From NCBI GenBank assembly GCA_003212395.1, contig QCPU01000009.1:1-60189 (forward strand): a stretch of 60,189 bases of DNA, written 5' to 3'. Shown one piece after another: positions 9,210 through 18,995 of the stretch (position 1 is the stretch's first letter; every line of letters begins with the position of its first letter). The DNA comes from Prochlorococcus sp. AG-442-B03 (lineage in GTDB: Bacteria > Cyanobacteriota > Cyanobacteriia > PCC-6307 > Cyanobiaceae). A model generated the notes under the pieces. It did no database searches and was not told the origin of the DNA. It worked only from the letters and a program-made list of their open reading frames with translations. A program made the position numbers and the translations under genes.

Positions 9210-10979
9210 GTGCAAAAGATTAAATCCAAATCTTTTGTTTTAATAATTCCAATATTAATTTTTTCTGGAATATCTTTTTATATTTTCAGCCTAATATTTA
9301 CTACATTAAAATTTGATGTATCTAAAAGGAAAGATTCTAAGATTACCAAGTATTCTTATGTAATATTATCTTCTGATAATAAGATTCTAAGCAAATTAAG
9401 CCGCAAATTTGAAATAGATAATAGCAATCATAAAATTCCATTTTTCCTTAAACATTCTTTTATATCTTCGGAGGATAAAAGATTTTATAAACATAATGGA
9501 ATAGATTTAAAAAGTATTTCACGTGCTCTTTTTCAAAATATTAGAAGTGGTTATGTCAAAGAGGGAGGAAGTACAATTACCCAACAAGTTGCCAGATTAC
9601 TTTTTCTAAATAATGATGTAAGTTTTCAAAGAAAAATTAAAGAAATATTTTTATCACTCATACTTGAATTGAGATATGAAAAGAATCAAATTTTAAAATT
9701 ATATTTAAATAATATTTATTTAGGATCAGGAGCATACGGGGTTAACGAGGCTTCCCAAATTTATTTTGGAAAACTTATAGAAGAATTGACCTTATCTGAG
9801 ATCGCACTAATTGCTGGATTAGCTCCAGCACCATCAATTTATTCACCTTATCAAAATATAGAACTAGCTATTAAAAATAGAAATAAAGTCCTGGAATCAT
9901 TGTACATTGATGGATATATTTCTCTTGCGGATAAGAATAAGGCTATTAAAGAGAAAATAAACTTAAATTATCAAAAAGCTTCTAATTTTTTAGATGATCA
10001 ATTACTAATAAATTTTATTCTTCAGGAAACAGATAAAAAAATTGAAAATAAAAATGATTATAATTTTTTAAGAATTAAATCCTCTATCAACAAAGATTGG
10101 CAAGAAAAAGCCCAAAAAATATCAAAATATGCTGGGCCTAAAGAAATTGAGTTTGCTCTGTTATCAATTGAATCAAACACAGGACTAATAAGGACAATGA
10201 TAACCAGCAAAAATCCATCAGTTAATGAATACAATAGAGTAATCAAATCTGTAAGACCTTTAGGTTCTACTTTTAAAATAATTCCTTATTCTGCTGCATT
10301 AAAAGAAGGTATAAAATTAACAGATAAATTTGAAGATTTACCAAGATGCTGGGGAAATTATTGCCCAAAAAATTTTTCAGAAGACTATAGAGGTTCAATA
10401 TCTTTGATTGAATCATTTAAAAGTTCATCAAATATCGTTCCAATATCAATAACAAAAAAAATCGGCTTAAAAAATGTTATTAATTTAGCTAATTCATTTG
10501 GGCTAGGTTACGAGCAAGAGTTTGAAGAATTCCCATCATTAGCTATTGGCTCCTACGGAGATAATCTTTTAAACATTACTAATGCATATTCTGCACTAAA
10601 CAATAATGGGAAGATTCAAACCCCTGAAATCTTAGAAAAAATAGAATCATTAAATGATAAATCTATTTGGGAAAACAAATTTATTTCGAAGAAAATATTA
10701 GATTTAAAAATAAACAAAAAAATAAATAAACTTCTTGAAAAATCTGTAAAAGAAGGAACTTCAAAAGCAGCCTTTATAAAAGGAAAGAAAATTTATGGGA
10801 AAACAGGAACATCTGATGGGAATAGAGATCTCTGGTTTATTGGTTCCATTGATAACCTTACAACGGGGATCTGGATAGGTTACGACGATAACAAAGAATC
10901 TGAACTATCTAGTGGAAATGCAGCTTATTTATGGAAGAAGTTTATAACTGAAATTTATAAAATCCCAATTAAAAAATAA
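9210..10979 (+). CDS. Class A penicillin-binding protein (transglycosylase/transpeptidase)
   Basis: Bifunctional peptidoglycan synthase. After a single N-terminal anchor (residues 10-35) comes a GT51 domain with the catalytic glutamate in SSEDKRFYKHNGID and the motif GGSTITQQVARLLF. A transpeptidase domain follows with the SxxK motif in RPLGSTFKI, SxN in KSSSNIVP and KTG in YGKTGTSDGNRD. At about 590 aa it is a short, minimal PBP1-type enzyme with no C-terminal extension. An in-frame TTG at 9201 exists, but the GTG at 9210, just after the chlG stop (9206-9208), avoids overlap and is preferred here. Confidence 0.92.
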   Translation: MQKIKSKSFVLIIPILIFSGISFYIFSLIFTTLKFDVSKRKDSKITKYSYVILSSDNKILSKLSRKFEIDNSNHKIPFFLKHSFISSEDKRFYKHNGIDLKSISRALFQNIRSGYVKEGGSTITQQVARLLFLNNDVSFQRKIKEIFLSLILELRYEKNQILKLYLNNIYLGSGAYGVNEASQIYFGKLIEELTLSEIALIAGLAPAPSIYSPYQNIELAIKNRNKVLESLYIDGYISLADKNKAIKEKINLNYQKASNFLDDQLLINFILQETDKKIENKNDYNFLRIKSSINKDWQEKAQKISKYAGPKEIEFALLSIESNTGLIRTMITSKNPSVNEYNRVIKSVRPLGSTFKIIPYSAALKEGIKLTDKFEDLPRCWGNYCPKNFSEDYRGSISLIESFKSSSNIVPISITKKIGLKNVINLANSFGLGYEQEFEEFPSLAIGSYGDNLLNITNAYSALNNNGKIQTPEILEKIESLNDKSIWENKFISKKILDLKINKKINKLLEKSVKEGTSKAAFIKGKKIYGKTGTSDGNRDLWFIGSIDNLTTGIWIGYDDNKESELSSGNAAYLWKKFITEIYKIPIKK

Positions 10980-10988
10980 CTTATAATT

Positions 10989-12305
10989 TTAGGATTTATA
11001 AGAAATTATTGCAGAATAAAATCCATCACCAGGATAATCTAGGCTAGGTAAAATTTGCTTTTGGCTAACCAATTTTAAAGCTTTGTTTTTTTCAATAAAT
11101 CGTTCAATTAGTAGATTATTTTCATCGGGACAAATAGTACAAGTTGAATAAACTAAAGTTCCATCTTTTTTCATAAGAGGGAAAATACTCTCTAATAGTT
11201 TTTCCTGTAATAAAGTTAAAGATTTTATTTTTTCTTTACTTAAAGACCATCTAGAATCTGGATTCCTTGAGAGAGTTCCAATGCCAGAACAAGGAGCATC
11301 TATCAAAATTTTGTCAAAATAAGATATAAACTTATTATTCGATTCAATCAAACTCTTTGCATCAGCCTTAAGTGTATTAACAGATTTCAAATTTAACCTT
11401 TCTAAATTTGATTGCAGTATTTTCAATCTTTTTGCTGATCTATCTACAGCAAGAATTTCAGCACTATCATTTGTTAATTCTGCTAGGTGGGTAGACTTAC
11501 TTCCTGGCGCTGCACAAGCATCTAAGATCTTTTCACCTTCTTTTGGATTTAAGAGAGGTGCTATCCACTGAGAAGATCTATCTTGAATAGTCCAAAGTCC
11601 ATCACTATATCCTGGTAAATTTTTTATGGATCTTGGATTAGATTTTAAAGTAATTCCATTATGTAAATCTTTAATAATTTCAGCATCAATTTTATTTTCA
11701 TGAAGTACTTTCAAAAATTCATCTAAATTAGTTTTTAATTGATTAATTCTCAAATCAATTGAAGGTTTTTTATTAAATGCCTTTACGATTTTTTCACCCT
11801 CGATGTTGCCGACCCATTTATAAAGATCCTTCACAAGCCATAATGGAAATGATTCAAGATATGAAATTCTTTCTTGTCTATCAGAAGATAATTCCGGAAA
11901 AATTTCTTGTTCTAATTTTCTTGATGCATTTCTCAATATCGCATTTACAGTTCCCGCTAACCCATTTAAATCTGTTTTTTTAGCTACTTCTACAGTGGTG
12001 GAAATAGCTGCAGAAAATGGAATTTTATCCATTTTCAATAGTTGATATAAACCTATATGTAGAAGCCATCTTAATTTTGGAGGCTGCTTTTTATGATTTA
12101 TTTTTGATGTATGATCCGTCCAAAGATCAAGAAATTTTCTATACCTTATGCATCCAAAAGATAATTCTGTAATAAAAGCTATATCAAGAGGATTGAATTG
12201 ATAATTTCTTAAAACCTTTTCAAGAGCATGATCAGAAAAATCACCTGAACTAACTTTTAATAAAATTTCCCAAGCTGCTTTTCGTTGTAAATATCCTATG
12301 CTCAA
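10989..12305 (-). CDS. rsmB: 16S rRNA (cytosine-5)-methyltransferase RsmB (Sun)
   Basis: Methylates C967 (E. coli numbering) of 16S rRNA. The N-terminal ~140 residues form the NusB-like RNA-binding domain (AWEILLKVSSGDFSDHALEK). The C-terminal Rossmann domain has the SAM site ILDACAAPGSKSTHLAEL (about residue 262), then IDAPCSGIGTLSRNPD and STCTICPDEN, which hold the two catalytic-site cysteines. The 438-aa length is standard. TTG start at 12305, just before the conserved YLQRKAAWEIL. Converges with the PBP gene. Confidence 0.94.
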   Translation of the reverse strand: MSIGYLQRKAAWEILLKVSSGDFSDHALEKVLRNYQFNPLDIAFITELSFGCIRYRKFLDLWTDHTSKINHKKQPPKLRWLLHIGLYQLLKMDKIPFSAAISTTVEVAKKTDLNGLAGTVNAILRNASRKLEQEIFPELSSDRQERISYLESFPLWLVKDLYKWVGNIEGEKIVKAFNKKPSIDLRINQLKTNLDEFLKVLHENKIDAEIIKDLHNGITLKSNPRSIKNLPGYSDGLWTIQDRSSQWIAPLLNPKEGEKILDACAAPGSKSTHLAELTNDSAEILAVDRSAKRLKILQSNLERLNLKSVNTLKADAKSLIESNNKFISYFDKILIDAPCSGIGTLSRNPDSRWSLSKEKIKSLTLLQEKLLESIFPLMKKDGTLVYSTCTICPDENNLLIERFIEKNKALKLVSQKQILPSLDYPGDGFYSAIISYKS

Positions 12306-12355
12306 AATATAATTTATTTCTAAAGATAACTTTAATATACAAAAAATTCAAAGAT

Positions 12356-12499
12356 TTAAACTACTTTTCCAATTGCAGAATTTAACCAAATAAAACCTAA
12401 GATAGAAATCAGTGAAAGATTAAATCCTAAAAAAAGAAAAATATTTAAAGAATGAATTCTTTCCCGAAAAAATATTTTTTTATCTTCTTGATACTTCAT
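12356..12499 (-). CDS. 47-aa single-span membrane protein
   Basis: A short frame that I translated by hand: ATG at 12499, taa at 12356-12358. It begins MKYQEDKKIFFRERIHSLN and then has one hydrophobic segment (IFLFLGFNLSLISILGFIWL) ending in NSAIGKVV. The charged N-terminus followed by one span looks like a real small membrane protein. It lies 50 bp upstream of rsmB on the same strand. I do not recognise the family. Confidence 0.5.
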   Translation of the reverse strand: MKYQEDKKIFFRERIHSLNIFLFLGFNLSLISILGFIWLNSAIGKVV

Positions 12500-12518
12500 T
12501 AATAAAATAAAAACTTAA

Positions 12519-12698
12519 TCACGAATTCAAACGGCAACCAATATTAATAGATCCTGAATCAAGCATTCTTCCTAATTTAATTGCTACAGATTCCTCCAAC
12601 CTGGTGAAACTCGATTGATGGGTAGTAATCCAATTTAATTCAGAAAAAGTGATAATACCCGTTGAATTACTTTTCAAAAAAAGTGTTCCTATATCCAT
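12519..12698 (-). CDS. 59-aa small conserved-looking protein
   Basis: Translated by hand: ATG at 12698, tga at 12519-12521. The protein reads MDIGTLFLKSNSTGIITFSE then LNWITTHQSSFTRLEESVAI and ends KLGRMLDSGSINIGCRLNS. It has balanced soluble composition and well-formed codon use, and it sits in a run of minus-strand genes. The 20-bp distance to the following 47-aa frame suggests co-transcription. No function recognised. Confidence 0.5.
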   Translation of the reverse strand: MDIGTLFLKSNSTGIITFSELNWITTHQSSFTRLEESVAIKLGRMLDSGSINIGCRLNS

Positions 12699-12803
12699 TA
12701 AATAAATTCAATATGTACTAAATTAACATCGGTCTGTAATATTTCGTAATAACATAATATTCTTTTAATTTTTCAAAAGGAACTATTGGCTAATAGTCTC
12801 AAA

Positions 12804-14294
12804 TTATTGCATATCTCTTAAAAATATTTCGGCCGTTTTTAAGTGATTATTTAATTTTTCCTGTGACATTTTATCGAGATTTCTCGTTAACATTGCCAGA
12901 CGATATTGCTTTCTAAAAAAGCTTTCATTATCTTTAATAAATTTCCAAAATAAGCCATCCCATATTTCGCACCATGGGCCACTTTTAAAATTAGACATTT
13001 TTTTTACATAATTAGAGCTTGATATATATGGTTTTGTTGAAAAGATACCTCCATCACTAAACTGACTCATTCCGTAAACATTTGGGACCATAACCCAATC
13101 ATAGGAATCAACAAACATTTCCATAAACCATTTATAAACTTGATTGGGATGAATTCTACATAGAAGCATAAAGTTGCCAACAATCATTAGCCTCTCAATA
13201 TGATGACAATAACCAAATTTAATAATATTTTTTATAACAACGTCTACTGGTTCAATTCCTGTATTTCCTTGATAAAAAGATTTTGGCATTGGCTTATCTT
13301 CAAAATTCCAGAAATTACTATTTCGCATTTTTGTTCCATACTTTTTATAGACCAGGCAAATAAATTCTCTCCATCCAATAATTTGACGAATAAAACCCTC
13401 TAAAGAGTTAATTGGAACATTATTATTTTTGGCATAAAGTAATGCTTTATTTACTACTTCATTTGGCGTTAGTAAGCCACTATTTAAAAGAGGAGAAAGT
13501 AAACTATGCCATAAAAAAGAATTTTCTTTAGAAATAGCATCTTCATAATCTCCAAACAAGAAAAATTTATGTTTAAAAAAATCATTTAACCATTCATCTG
13601 CCTCATCAAAATTAGTTGGATATAAAAAGTTATTACTTTCTCCAATAAAATCAATATCTAAATTAGCCAATGCCTTTTCGGCATGAATTACAAATTTATT
13701 TTTTGGTAATTTAGGTGTATCAGGTATGCTGATTTTTTTGGGTAATTTTTTTCTGTTCATCTCATCGAAACTCCACTTACCGCCTTCAGGTATGTCATCC
13801 GAATTAACTAATATCTTTTGGCTCTTTCTTTGATTTTCATAAAATCTTCCCATAAGAGGTTTTTTTGTATTTGATTCAAATAACTCTTTTAAATCTTCAC
13901 TGCTCATAAACATAGGAGAAGGCAAAATATTTAAAGCTAAATTATTACTTTCAACAAAATTATTAATCCTCTTCATTATTAAAAAATCATGAGGGTCAAT
14001 GAGATTTATTTTCTGATATTTATTTTTAATAAATTCCGATAAGTACTCAACTGTAGAAACATTATTCTTGTTTTCGATATATAAAACTTTAAAGCCAGAT
14101 ATTTCTAAATAATTTTTATAAGCGAGCATAGATGATCTATGAAAAACTAACTTGTTCTTATGGTTAATTAATTTATGAAATTTATCATTTCCAAAAAATA
14201 ATGAATCTTCCAAAATCAAAACTTCACAATTTATTTTTAAGATTGGGCTTTCTCTAAAAAGTTGATTCGGGAAAATAATTGATACTTGTTTCAT
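12804..14294 (-). CDS. Cryptochrome/(6-4) photolyase-like flavoprotein, lacking FeS-cluster cysteines
   Basis: Member of the photolyase/cryptochrome superfamily of the FeS-BCP/PhrB-related branch. An N-terminal Rossmann domain starts IIFPNQLF, and the C-terminal FAD domain has the family blocks [26 protein letters not shown] and [16 protein letters not shown]. Expected activity is light-driven repair of UV photoproducts or blue-light sensing. The region where FeS-BCP enzymes hold cluster cysteines reads [19 protein letters not shown], without the C-x2-C pattern, so the cluster is probably absent. I place the start at ATG 14294 ([13 protein letters not shown]); a longer frame to 14318 overlaps the DUF2256 gene. 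The ATGA overlap with that gene supports this start. Confidence 0.85.
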   Translation of the reverse strand: MKQVSIIFPNQLFRESPILKINCEVLILEDSLFFGNDKFHKLINHKNKLVFHRSSMLAYKNYLEISGFKVLYIENKNNVSTVEYLSEFIKNKYQKINLIDPHDFLIMKRINNFVESNNLALNILPSPMFMSSEDLKELFESNTKKPLMGRFYENQRKSQKILVNSDDIPEGGKWSFDEMNRKKLPKKISIPDTPKLPKNKFVIHAEKALANLDIDFIGESNNFLYPTNFDEADEWLNDFFKHKFFLFGDYEDAISKENSFLWHSLLSPLLNSGLLTPNEVVNKALLYAKNNNVPINSLEGFIRQIIGWREFICLVYKKYGTKMRNSNFWNFEDKPMPKSFYQGNTGIEPVDVVIKNIIKFGYCHHIERLMIVGNFMLLCRIHPNQVYKWFMEMFVDSYDWVMVPNVYGMSQFSDGGIFSTKPYISSSNYVKKMSNFKSGPWCEIWDGLFWKFIKDNESFFRKQYRLAMLTRNLDKMSQEKLNNHLKTAEIFLRDMQ

Positions 14295-14422
14295 CTTTGC
14301 GACTTCCTGATACTGCATCTTTTTGAACAGTAGATAACATCATCCCAACAGTTTTTCCATTTTTTACGCCACTCGAACGGCCTATTGCAAACAGGACAAG
14401 TTTTAGTAGAAAGATTTTTCAA
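14291..14422 (-). CDS. DUF2256 zinc-ribbon micro-protein (43 aa)
   Basis: Translated by hand: TTG at 14422, tga at 14291-14293. The protein runs [20 protein letters not shown], then [20 protein letters not shown]. The CPVC-x(n)-W-x2-C-W-x4-YCSKRC pattern is the hallmark of DUF2256, a tiny zinc-binding family commonly found next to photolyase-like genes. It starts 4 bp after the stop of the TIGR03643-like gene and shares an ATGA overlap with the photolyase start, so the three form one translationally coupled operon. Confidence 0.8.
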   Translation of the reverse strand: MKNLSTKTCPVCNRPFEWRKKWKNCWDDVIYCSKRCSIRKSQR

Positions 14423-14425
14423 AAT

Positions 14426-14662
14426 TTATAATTTTCTTTTATGAGTAGATTTAAATCTAGTTGAATCTTTAAGCGCCATATGTTTTGTATTTCTTCCCGA
14501 AACTCTCTTTCTCCAGACTTTGAAGGATTTGGGTTTAAGATTTTGACGCATAATTTTTATGGCATCTTCCTCTTTTAAACCAAATTGATACTCGATAGCT
14601 TCAAAGGGTGTTCTATCTTCCCAACACATTTCTATTATTCTGTCTATATCGATACTTTCCAT
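14426..14662 (-). CDS. TIGR03643-like small protein
   Basis: A 78-aa basic protein: MESIDIDRIIEMCWEDRTPF at the start, a helical FGLKEEDAIKIMRQNLKP core and a lysine/arginine-rich tail ending THKRKL. It resembles the TIGR03643 family, which I recall as co-occurring with photolyase-like and DUF2256 genes. An N-terminal HTH-like sequence plus a basic tail could bind nucleic acid. It is first of the photolyase cluster and lies 2 bp from the DCC-family gene upstream. Confidence 0.72.
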   Translation of the reverse strand: MESIDIDRIIEMCWEDRTPFEAIEYQFGLKEEDAIKIMRQNLKPKSFKVWRKRVSGRNTKHMALKDSTRFKSTHKRKL

Positions 14663-14664
14663 AT

Positions 14665-15057
14665 TTATTGTTCACATTGTGAGGTACAAAGTTTTTCAAT
14701 ATCTGATCTACCTGTAATTTGAAGTCTATATTTTGCCCAATATTTGTAAACCAGTCTCAATAATGGAGATAAGAGCTTAATCTTTAATGGATAATAAACC
14801 CAACCTAAACCAACTAATTCATAAGAATATGCAAGTACATCTAGTCCCCTAATAATTTCACCATTTTCCATAATCCCATGCAGGTTTGACATGGCTTTTG
14901 AATATGAGATTTCATTAAAAAGACTTTGATCATAATCCTTACTATTAATGTCTATAAATGCAATTTGATTTAAGATGTCTCTTTTTTTTAGAAAATTTGT
15001 TTCTCTTAAACAAAGTGGACAACCACCATCGAATAAAAAAGTTAATTTATTTTTCAT
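14665..15057 (-). CDS. DCC-family thiol-disulfide oxidoreductase (DUF393)
   Basis: Thioredoxin-like fold protein with the defining FDGGCPLCLRE motif near the N-terminus, that is D-G-x-C-x-x-C. The final residues CTSQCEQ add a second CxxxC pair. At about 130 aa it fits the family, whose substrates are unknown. A TTG at 15069 would add four residues; the ATG near 15057 sits directly before KNKLTFLFDGG and is preferred. It is the promoter-proximal gene of the photolyase cluster. Confidence 0.85.
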   Translation of the reverse strand: MKNKLTFLFDGGCPLCLRETNFLKKRDILNQIAFIDINSKDYDQSLFNEISYSKAMSNLHGIMENGEIIRGLDVLAYSYELVGLGWVYYPLKIKLLSPLLRLVYKYWAKYRLQITGRSDIEKLCTSQCEQ

Positions 15058-15233
15058 ATTTTTATTCAAATATAGAAATTAAATAACTTTTTTGTGGAAT
15101 AAAAATTTTTTTTAGATTACAAGCTTTATAAAGCCTTTATAATTGCCAGTTCTAATTTGGTTAAATTATATTATCTTATAAATTAATAAGCCATTGACTA
15201 AGGGATACATCAATGGTTTAAAACTATTTATCA

Positions 15234-15437
15234 TCAGTCATCTAGAAGATGAACCCCTTCTCCTACGTCAGGAGTAAATTTACAATATTTTTCAAAAATA
15301 AGTCCAACACCTCTCATTTTTTCTCCTAATTCATCGTTAAATTTATTCCATTCTTCCGATTCACGCTCAGGTAAATCCCACCCTTGTTTTTCTACCATAC
15401 TTGTTATTACTGTATAATCCCATTCTATGTATGCCAT
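15234..15437 (-). CDS. 67-aa conserved-looking hypothetical protein
   Basis: A small acidic soluble protein, MAYIEWDYTVITSMVEKQGW at the start and TPDVGEGVHLLDD at the end. It has no membrane segment and no recognised motif. Codon use matches core genes and the ATG start is clear. It stands alone between the DCC gene and trmH. The family is unknown to me. Confidence 0.6.
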   Translation of the reverse strand: MAYIEWDYTVITSMVEKQGWDLPERESEEWNKFNDELGEKMRGVGLIFEKYCKFTPDVGEGVHLLDD

Positions 15438-15533
15438 TGAGTTAATTCAAACTACCAAAATATTATAAACCAAGAGATTTAATAGTTAATCAATATTTTT
15501 TGAATATAATTTAAAAGTGTGAAAAAATTATAA

Positions 15534-16205
15534 ATGTCAATTTTGCCAAGAAGATTTGAACGAATCAAAAGTGTTTTAGATTGCAGAATGAAAAACTTGA
15601 CTGTTTTAGTTGAGGATGTCAATAAACCACATAATTTATCTGCGATATTAAGGACATGTGATGCGGCAGGAGTTTTCGAAGCAAATTTTATTAGCAAAAC
15701 GAATGCCGTTAAGACTTTTAATAGTACTGCTCAAGGAAGTCAAAAATGGGTAAAACTAAATAATCATAAAAACACTATCGCAGCAATATCTGATTTAAAG
15801 AATAAGGGTTTTAAATTATATGGAACAACTCTTAATAGTGAATCAGTAGATTATAGAAATTTTGATTATTCTCAAAATACATGTTTTGTTTTAGGAGCAG
15901 AAAAATGGGGACTAAGTAATGAACTTATATCAATGGTTGATCAATCAATTTTTATACCTATGAGAGGAATGGTTCAATCCCTAAATGTTTCAGTTGCTGC
16001 TTCCATATTATTATTTGAAGCTATTCGCCAAAGAAAAAACAAAGGTATATTGCCCGCTAATGGAGAAGGTTTAAATACAGATGAATATCAAAAAACACTT
16101 TTTGAATGGTGTTACCCAGAATTAGCTGCGGTGTATAAAAAATCAGCTAAAGAATATCCAAAGCTGAATGATCAAGGAGAACTTGATCCTATTACAGATA
16201 ACTAA
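15534..16205 (+). CDS. trmH: tRNA (guanosine-2'-O-)-methyltransferase (SpoU/TrmH family)
   Basis: SPOUT-class enzyme that methylates the ribose of G18 in tRNA. Three family motifs are visible: DVNKPHNLSAILRTCDAAGV (motif 1, holding the catalytic Arg, near residue 29), VLGAEKWGLSNELI (motif 2, near residue 120) and IPMRGMVQSLNVSVAASIL (motif 3 knot, near residue 142). The C-terminal helix extension and the 223-aa length favour TrmH over TrmL or RlmB. Converges with the permease gene with 2 bp between them. Confidence 0.9.
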   Translation: MSILPRRFERIKSVLDCRMKNLTVLVEDVNKPHNLSAILRTCDAAGVFEANFISKTNAVKTFNSTAQGSQKWVKLNNHKNTIAAISDLKNKGFKLYGTTLNSESVDYRNFDYSQNTCFVLGAEKWGLSNELISMVDQSIFIPMRGMVQSLNVSVAASILLFEAIRQRKNKGILPANGEGLNTDEYQKTLFEWCYPELAAVYKKSAKEYPKLNDQGELDPITDN

Positions 16206-16207
16206 AT

Positions 16208-17053
16208 TTATTCAGAATTTTGACTATCAAAAATTTCTTCAAGATCCTCTCCTATAAAAGAAAGACCTAAAACCAAAAAAAACATTGCCAAACCTGGGAA
16301 CAAAGCCGTCCACCAGATACCTGTAGGTAAAGCGGCAAGAGCAAGATTTAAATCACTTCCCCACTCTGGGACATCTGCAGGAACACCAAGGCCTAAAAAA
16401 CCTAAACTTCCTAATACCAAAACAGCATCTGCAGCATTTAGGGTAAGCAGAATAGGCAATGGTGTTATTACATTAGGGAGAATATATTTAAAAATAATTT
16501 TTTTAACATCAGCTCCTGCAACTTGAGCTGCCTCCACATAAGTTTCGGATTTAACTAATATTGTCTGATTTCTGATTAATCTAAAATATTGAGGAGAGTA
16601 AACAATACACAATGCCAAAGCCGCGTTAAGGATACCCTTACCCAATACAAAAGCCACAACAACTGAAAGCAAAATTACAGGTATTGAAAAAATAGTATCC
16701 ATTATTAGTGATAAGCATTTATCAAAAAAACCACCAAAATATCCACTTAATAATCCCAATGGCAAACCCAAACTTAATGAAAAAAGAATAGCTAAGAATA
16801 CAACTTCTATCGCTAGGGATGATCCTTGCAAAGTTCTTAAGCAAACATCTCTTCCTAATCTATCTGTGCCACAAAAATGATTAAGAGAAGGAGGCGCAAA
16901 GATATCATTGCTTAACATTGAAAATGAATATCCAAAAAAATTATTGGCCTCTAAAAATTTCATTATTAAAACAACAAGAAGATAAAAAAGTACAATTAAA
17001 AATCCAGCTTTTCTGATATTTGCGCCGACATGATTAAATGAGTTATTATCCAA
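16208..17053 (-). CDS. ABC transporter permease, DppC/OppC type
   Basis: Binding-protein-dependent transport permease of 281 aa with about six membrane spans. The periplasmic start GTDRLGRDVCLRTLQGSS near residue 59 is the classic DppC/OppC pattern (GTD.LGRD), and the EAA loop reads EAAQVAGADVKKIIFKYILP near residue 173. It would import oligopeptides or similar compounds with a DppB partner, an ATPase and a binding protein. None of those genes is adjacent, so the partners must be elsewhere. Confidence 0.87.
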   Translation of the reverse strand: MDNNSFNHVGANIRKAGFLIVLFYLLVVLIMKFLEANNFFGYSFSMLSNDIFAPPSLNHFCGTDRLGRDVCLRTLQGSSLAIEVVFLAILFSLSLGLPLGLLSGYFGGFFDKCLSLIMDTIFSIPVILLSVVVAFVLGKGILNAALALCIVYSPQYFRLIRNQTILVKSETYVEAAQVAGADVKKIIFKYILPNVITPLPILLTLNAADAVLVLGSLGFLGLGVPADVPEWGSDLNLALAALPTGIWWTALFPGLAMFFLVLGLSFIGEDLEEIFDSQNSE

Positions 17054-17131
17054 AATCTTTTTTTACAGATATAAATGAAATATACCCAATTCTTTTAAAA
17101 AAAATAGCTGTAAATTTTAAATTAAAAGAAA

Positions 17132-18940
17132 TTACTGGTTTAATTTTAAAACTGCCATAAAAGCTTCTTGAGGGACTTCAACTTTACCCATTGCCTTCAT
17201 CCTTTTTTTACCTTTGGCTTGTTTCTTTAAAAGTTTCTTTTTCCTAGAAATATCCCCTCCATAACATTTAGATAAAACATCTTTTCGCAAAGCACTTATG
17301 CTTTCACTTGCAATAATCCTGCTACCGATTGATGCTTGAATAGGTATTTTAAATTGTTGTTTTGGAATAAGTTCTTTTAATTTCTCAACTAAACTTCTGC
17401 CAATTCCATAAGCCTTATCTTTATGAACAATAGAAGTTAATGGATCTGCTCTTTCTGAATTTATTAGAACATCTAATCTAACAAGGTCATTTTTTCTATA
17501 GCCAATCAAATGATATTCCATTGATGCATAACCTTGGGTTCTACTTTTCATTTGATCAAAGAAATCTGTAACAACTTCTGCTAATGGAATTTCATAAATC
17601 AAGGTAACTCGATCTGTTGTTATGTATTTCATATCTATAAATACTCCCCTTCTTTCCTGACATAAACCCATTAATGTTCCATTAAATTCATTGGGAGCAT
17701 AAATTTCCATTTTCACATAAGGCTCTTCTATTGATTCTCTAAGTTGTGGATCAGGAATTGTAGAAGGATTATCAATAAAGATATGTTCCTGCTGATTTAA
17801 ATTAACTTTATAAATAACTGATGGTGCCGTTACGATTAGATCCAAGTCATATTCTCTTTCTAATCTTTCTTGAACAATCTCCATATGAAGAAGTCCTAGG
17901 AATCCGCACCTAAATCCGAAGCCCATTGCGCTACTGGTTTCGGGCTCATATTTTAAAGCTGCATCAGATAATTGTAATTTTTCGAGTGATACTCTTAAAT
18001 CTGGGAATTGATCAGCATCAGTCGGGAATAAGCCACAAAAAACCATAGGATTTGCTGTCTTATATCCAGGCAAAGGATCATTGGCAGGTGAATTCAAGAG
18101 AGTAATGGTATCTCCCACTCTCGCATCAGCAACTGATTTTATAGAAGCAGCTAAATAACCAACTTCTCCTGCATGCAATTCATCAACTTGCTGTTGATCA
18201 GGCGCCATTATTCCTATCTCATCTAGTTCATAATTTTTCTTACTTGCCATTAATAATATTTTTTCTCTCTTATTAAGAGACCCAGATATCACCCTGAAAT
18301 AAACAATAACTCCTCTGTACGGATCATAATAAGAATCAAAAATCAGTGCCTTTGTAGGTAGTTTAATTTCATCTTGAGGAGGAGGTACTCTTCTTACGAT
18401 TGCTTCCAAAATATCTTTAATACCAACTCCAGTTTTTGCTGAACAATTTATTGCATTAGATGTATCAAGTCCAATAATTTCCTCTATTTCTTGTTTTATT
18501 TTTTCAGCATCAGCCCCTGGTAAATCAACTTTATTTAAAACAGGAATTATTTCAAGATTATTTTCTAAGGCAAGATAAACATTAGCTAAGGTTTGAGCTT
18601 CTACTCCTTGACTTGCATCAACAACGAGTAAAGCGCCTTCACAAGCTTGAAGAGATCTACTAACCTCATAAGAGAAATCAACATGACCTGGAGTATCTAT
18701 TAAGTTCAAAACATATTCTTGAGAATCGTCAGCTTTATATTTCATCCTAGCGGCCTGTAACTTGATAGTAATTCCTCTCTCTCTTTCAAGATCCATACTG
18801 TCCAAAAATTGTTCTTGCATATCCCTTTGCTGCACAGTACCAGTATCTTGAAGCAACCTATCTGCAAGGGTAGATTTACCATGGTCAATATGAGCGATTA
18901 TGCAGAAATTTCTAATTTTTGAAACCGATATATCAGTCAT
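17132..18940 (-). CDS. lepA: Elongation factor 4 (LepA) GTPase
   Basis: Translational GTPase that acts on ribosomes and in 30S biogenesis or back-translocation. The P-loop is [14 protein letters not shown] (residues 15-28), G2 in RERGITIK, G3 DTPGHVDF and G4 NKVD. The LepA-specific C-terminus ends [20 protein letters not shown] then [20 protein letters not shown], which distinguishes it from EF-G. The 602-aa length is exact for the family. It is followed by the permease gene after 78 bp. Confidence 0.98.
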
Positions 18941-18995
18941 ATAGAAAGAAAAATTCTCCTCTTATTACATCTTGATTAATATTAGCTAATTAGAA

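Noticed and set aside
14295..14318. N-terminal MQYQEVAK extension of the photolyase-like protein
   Set aside because: It lies within the DUF2256 coding sequence in another frame, and the family begins at [10 protein letters not shown].
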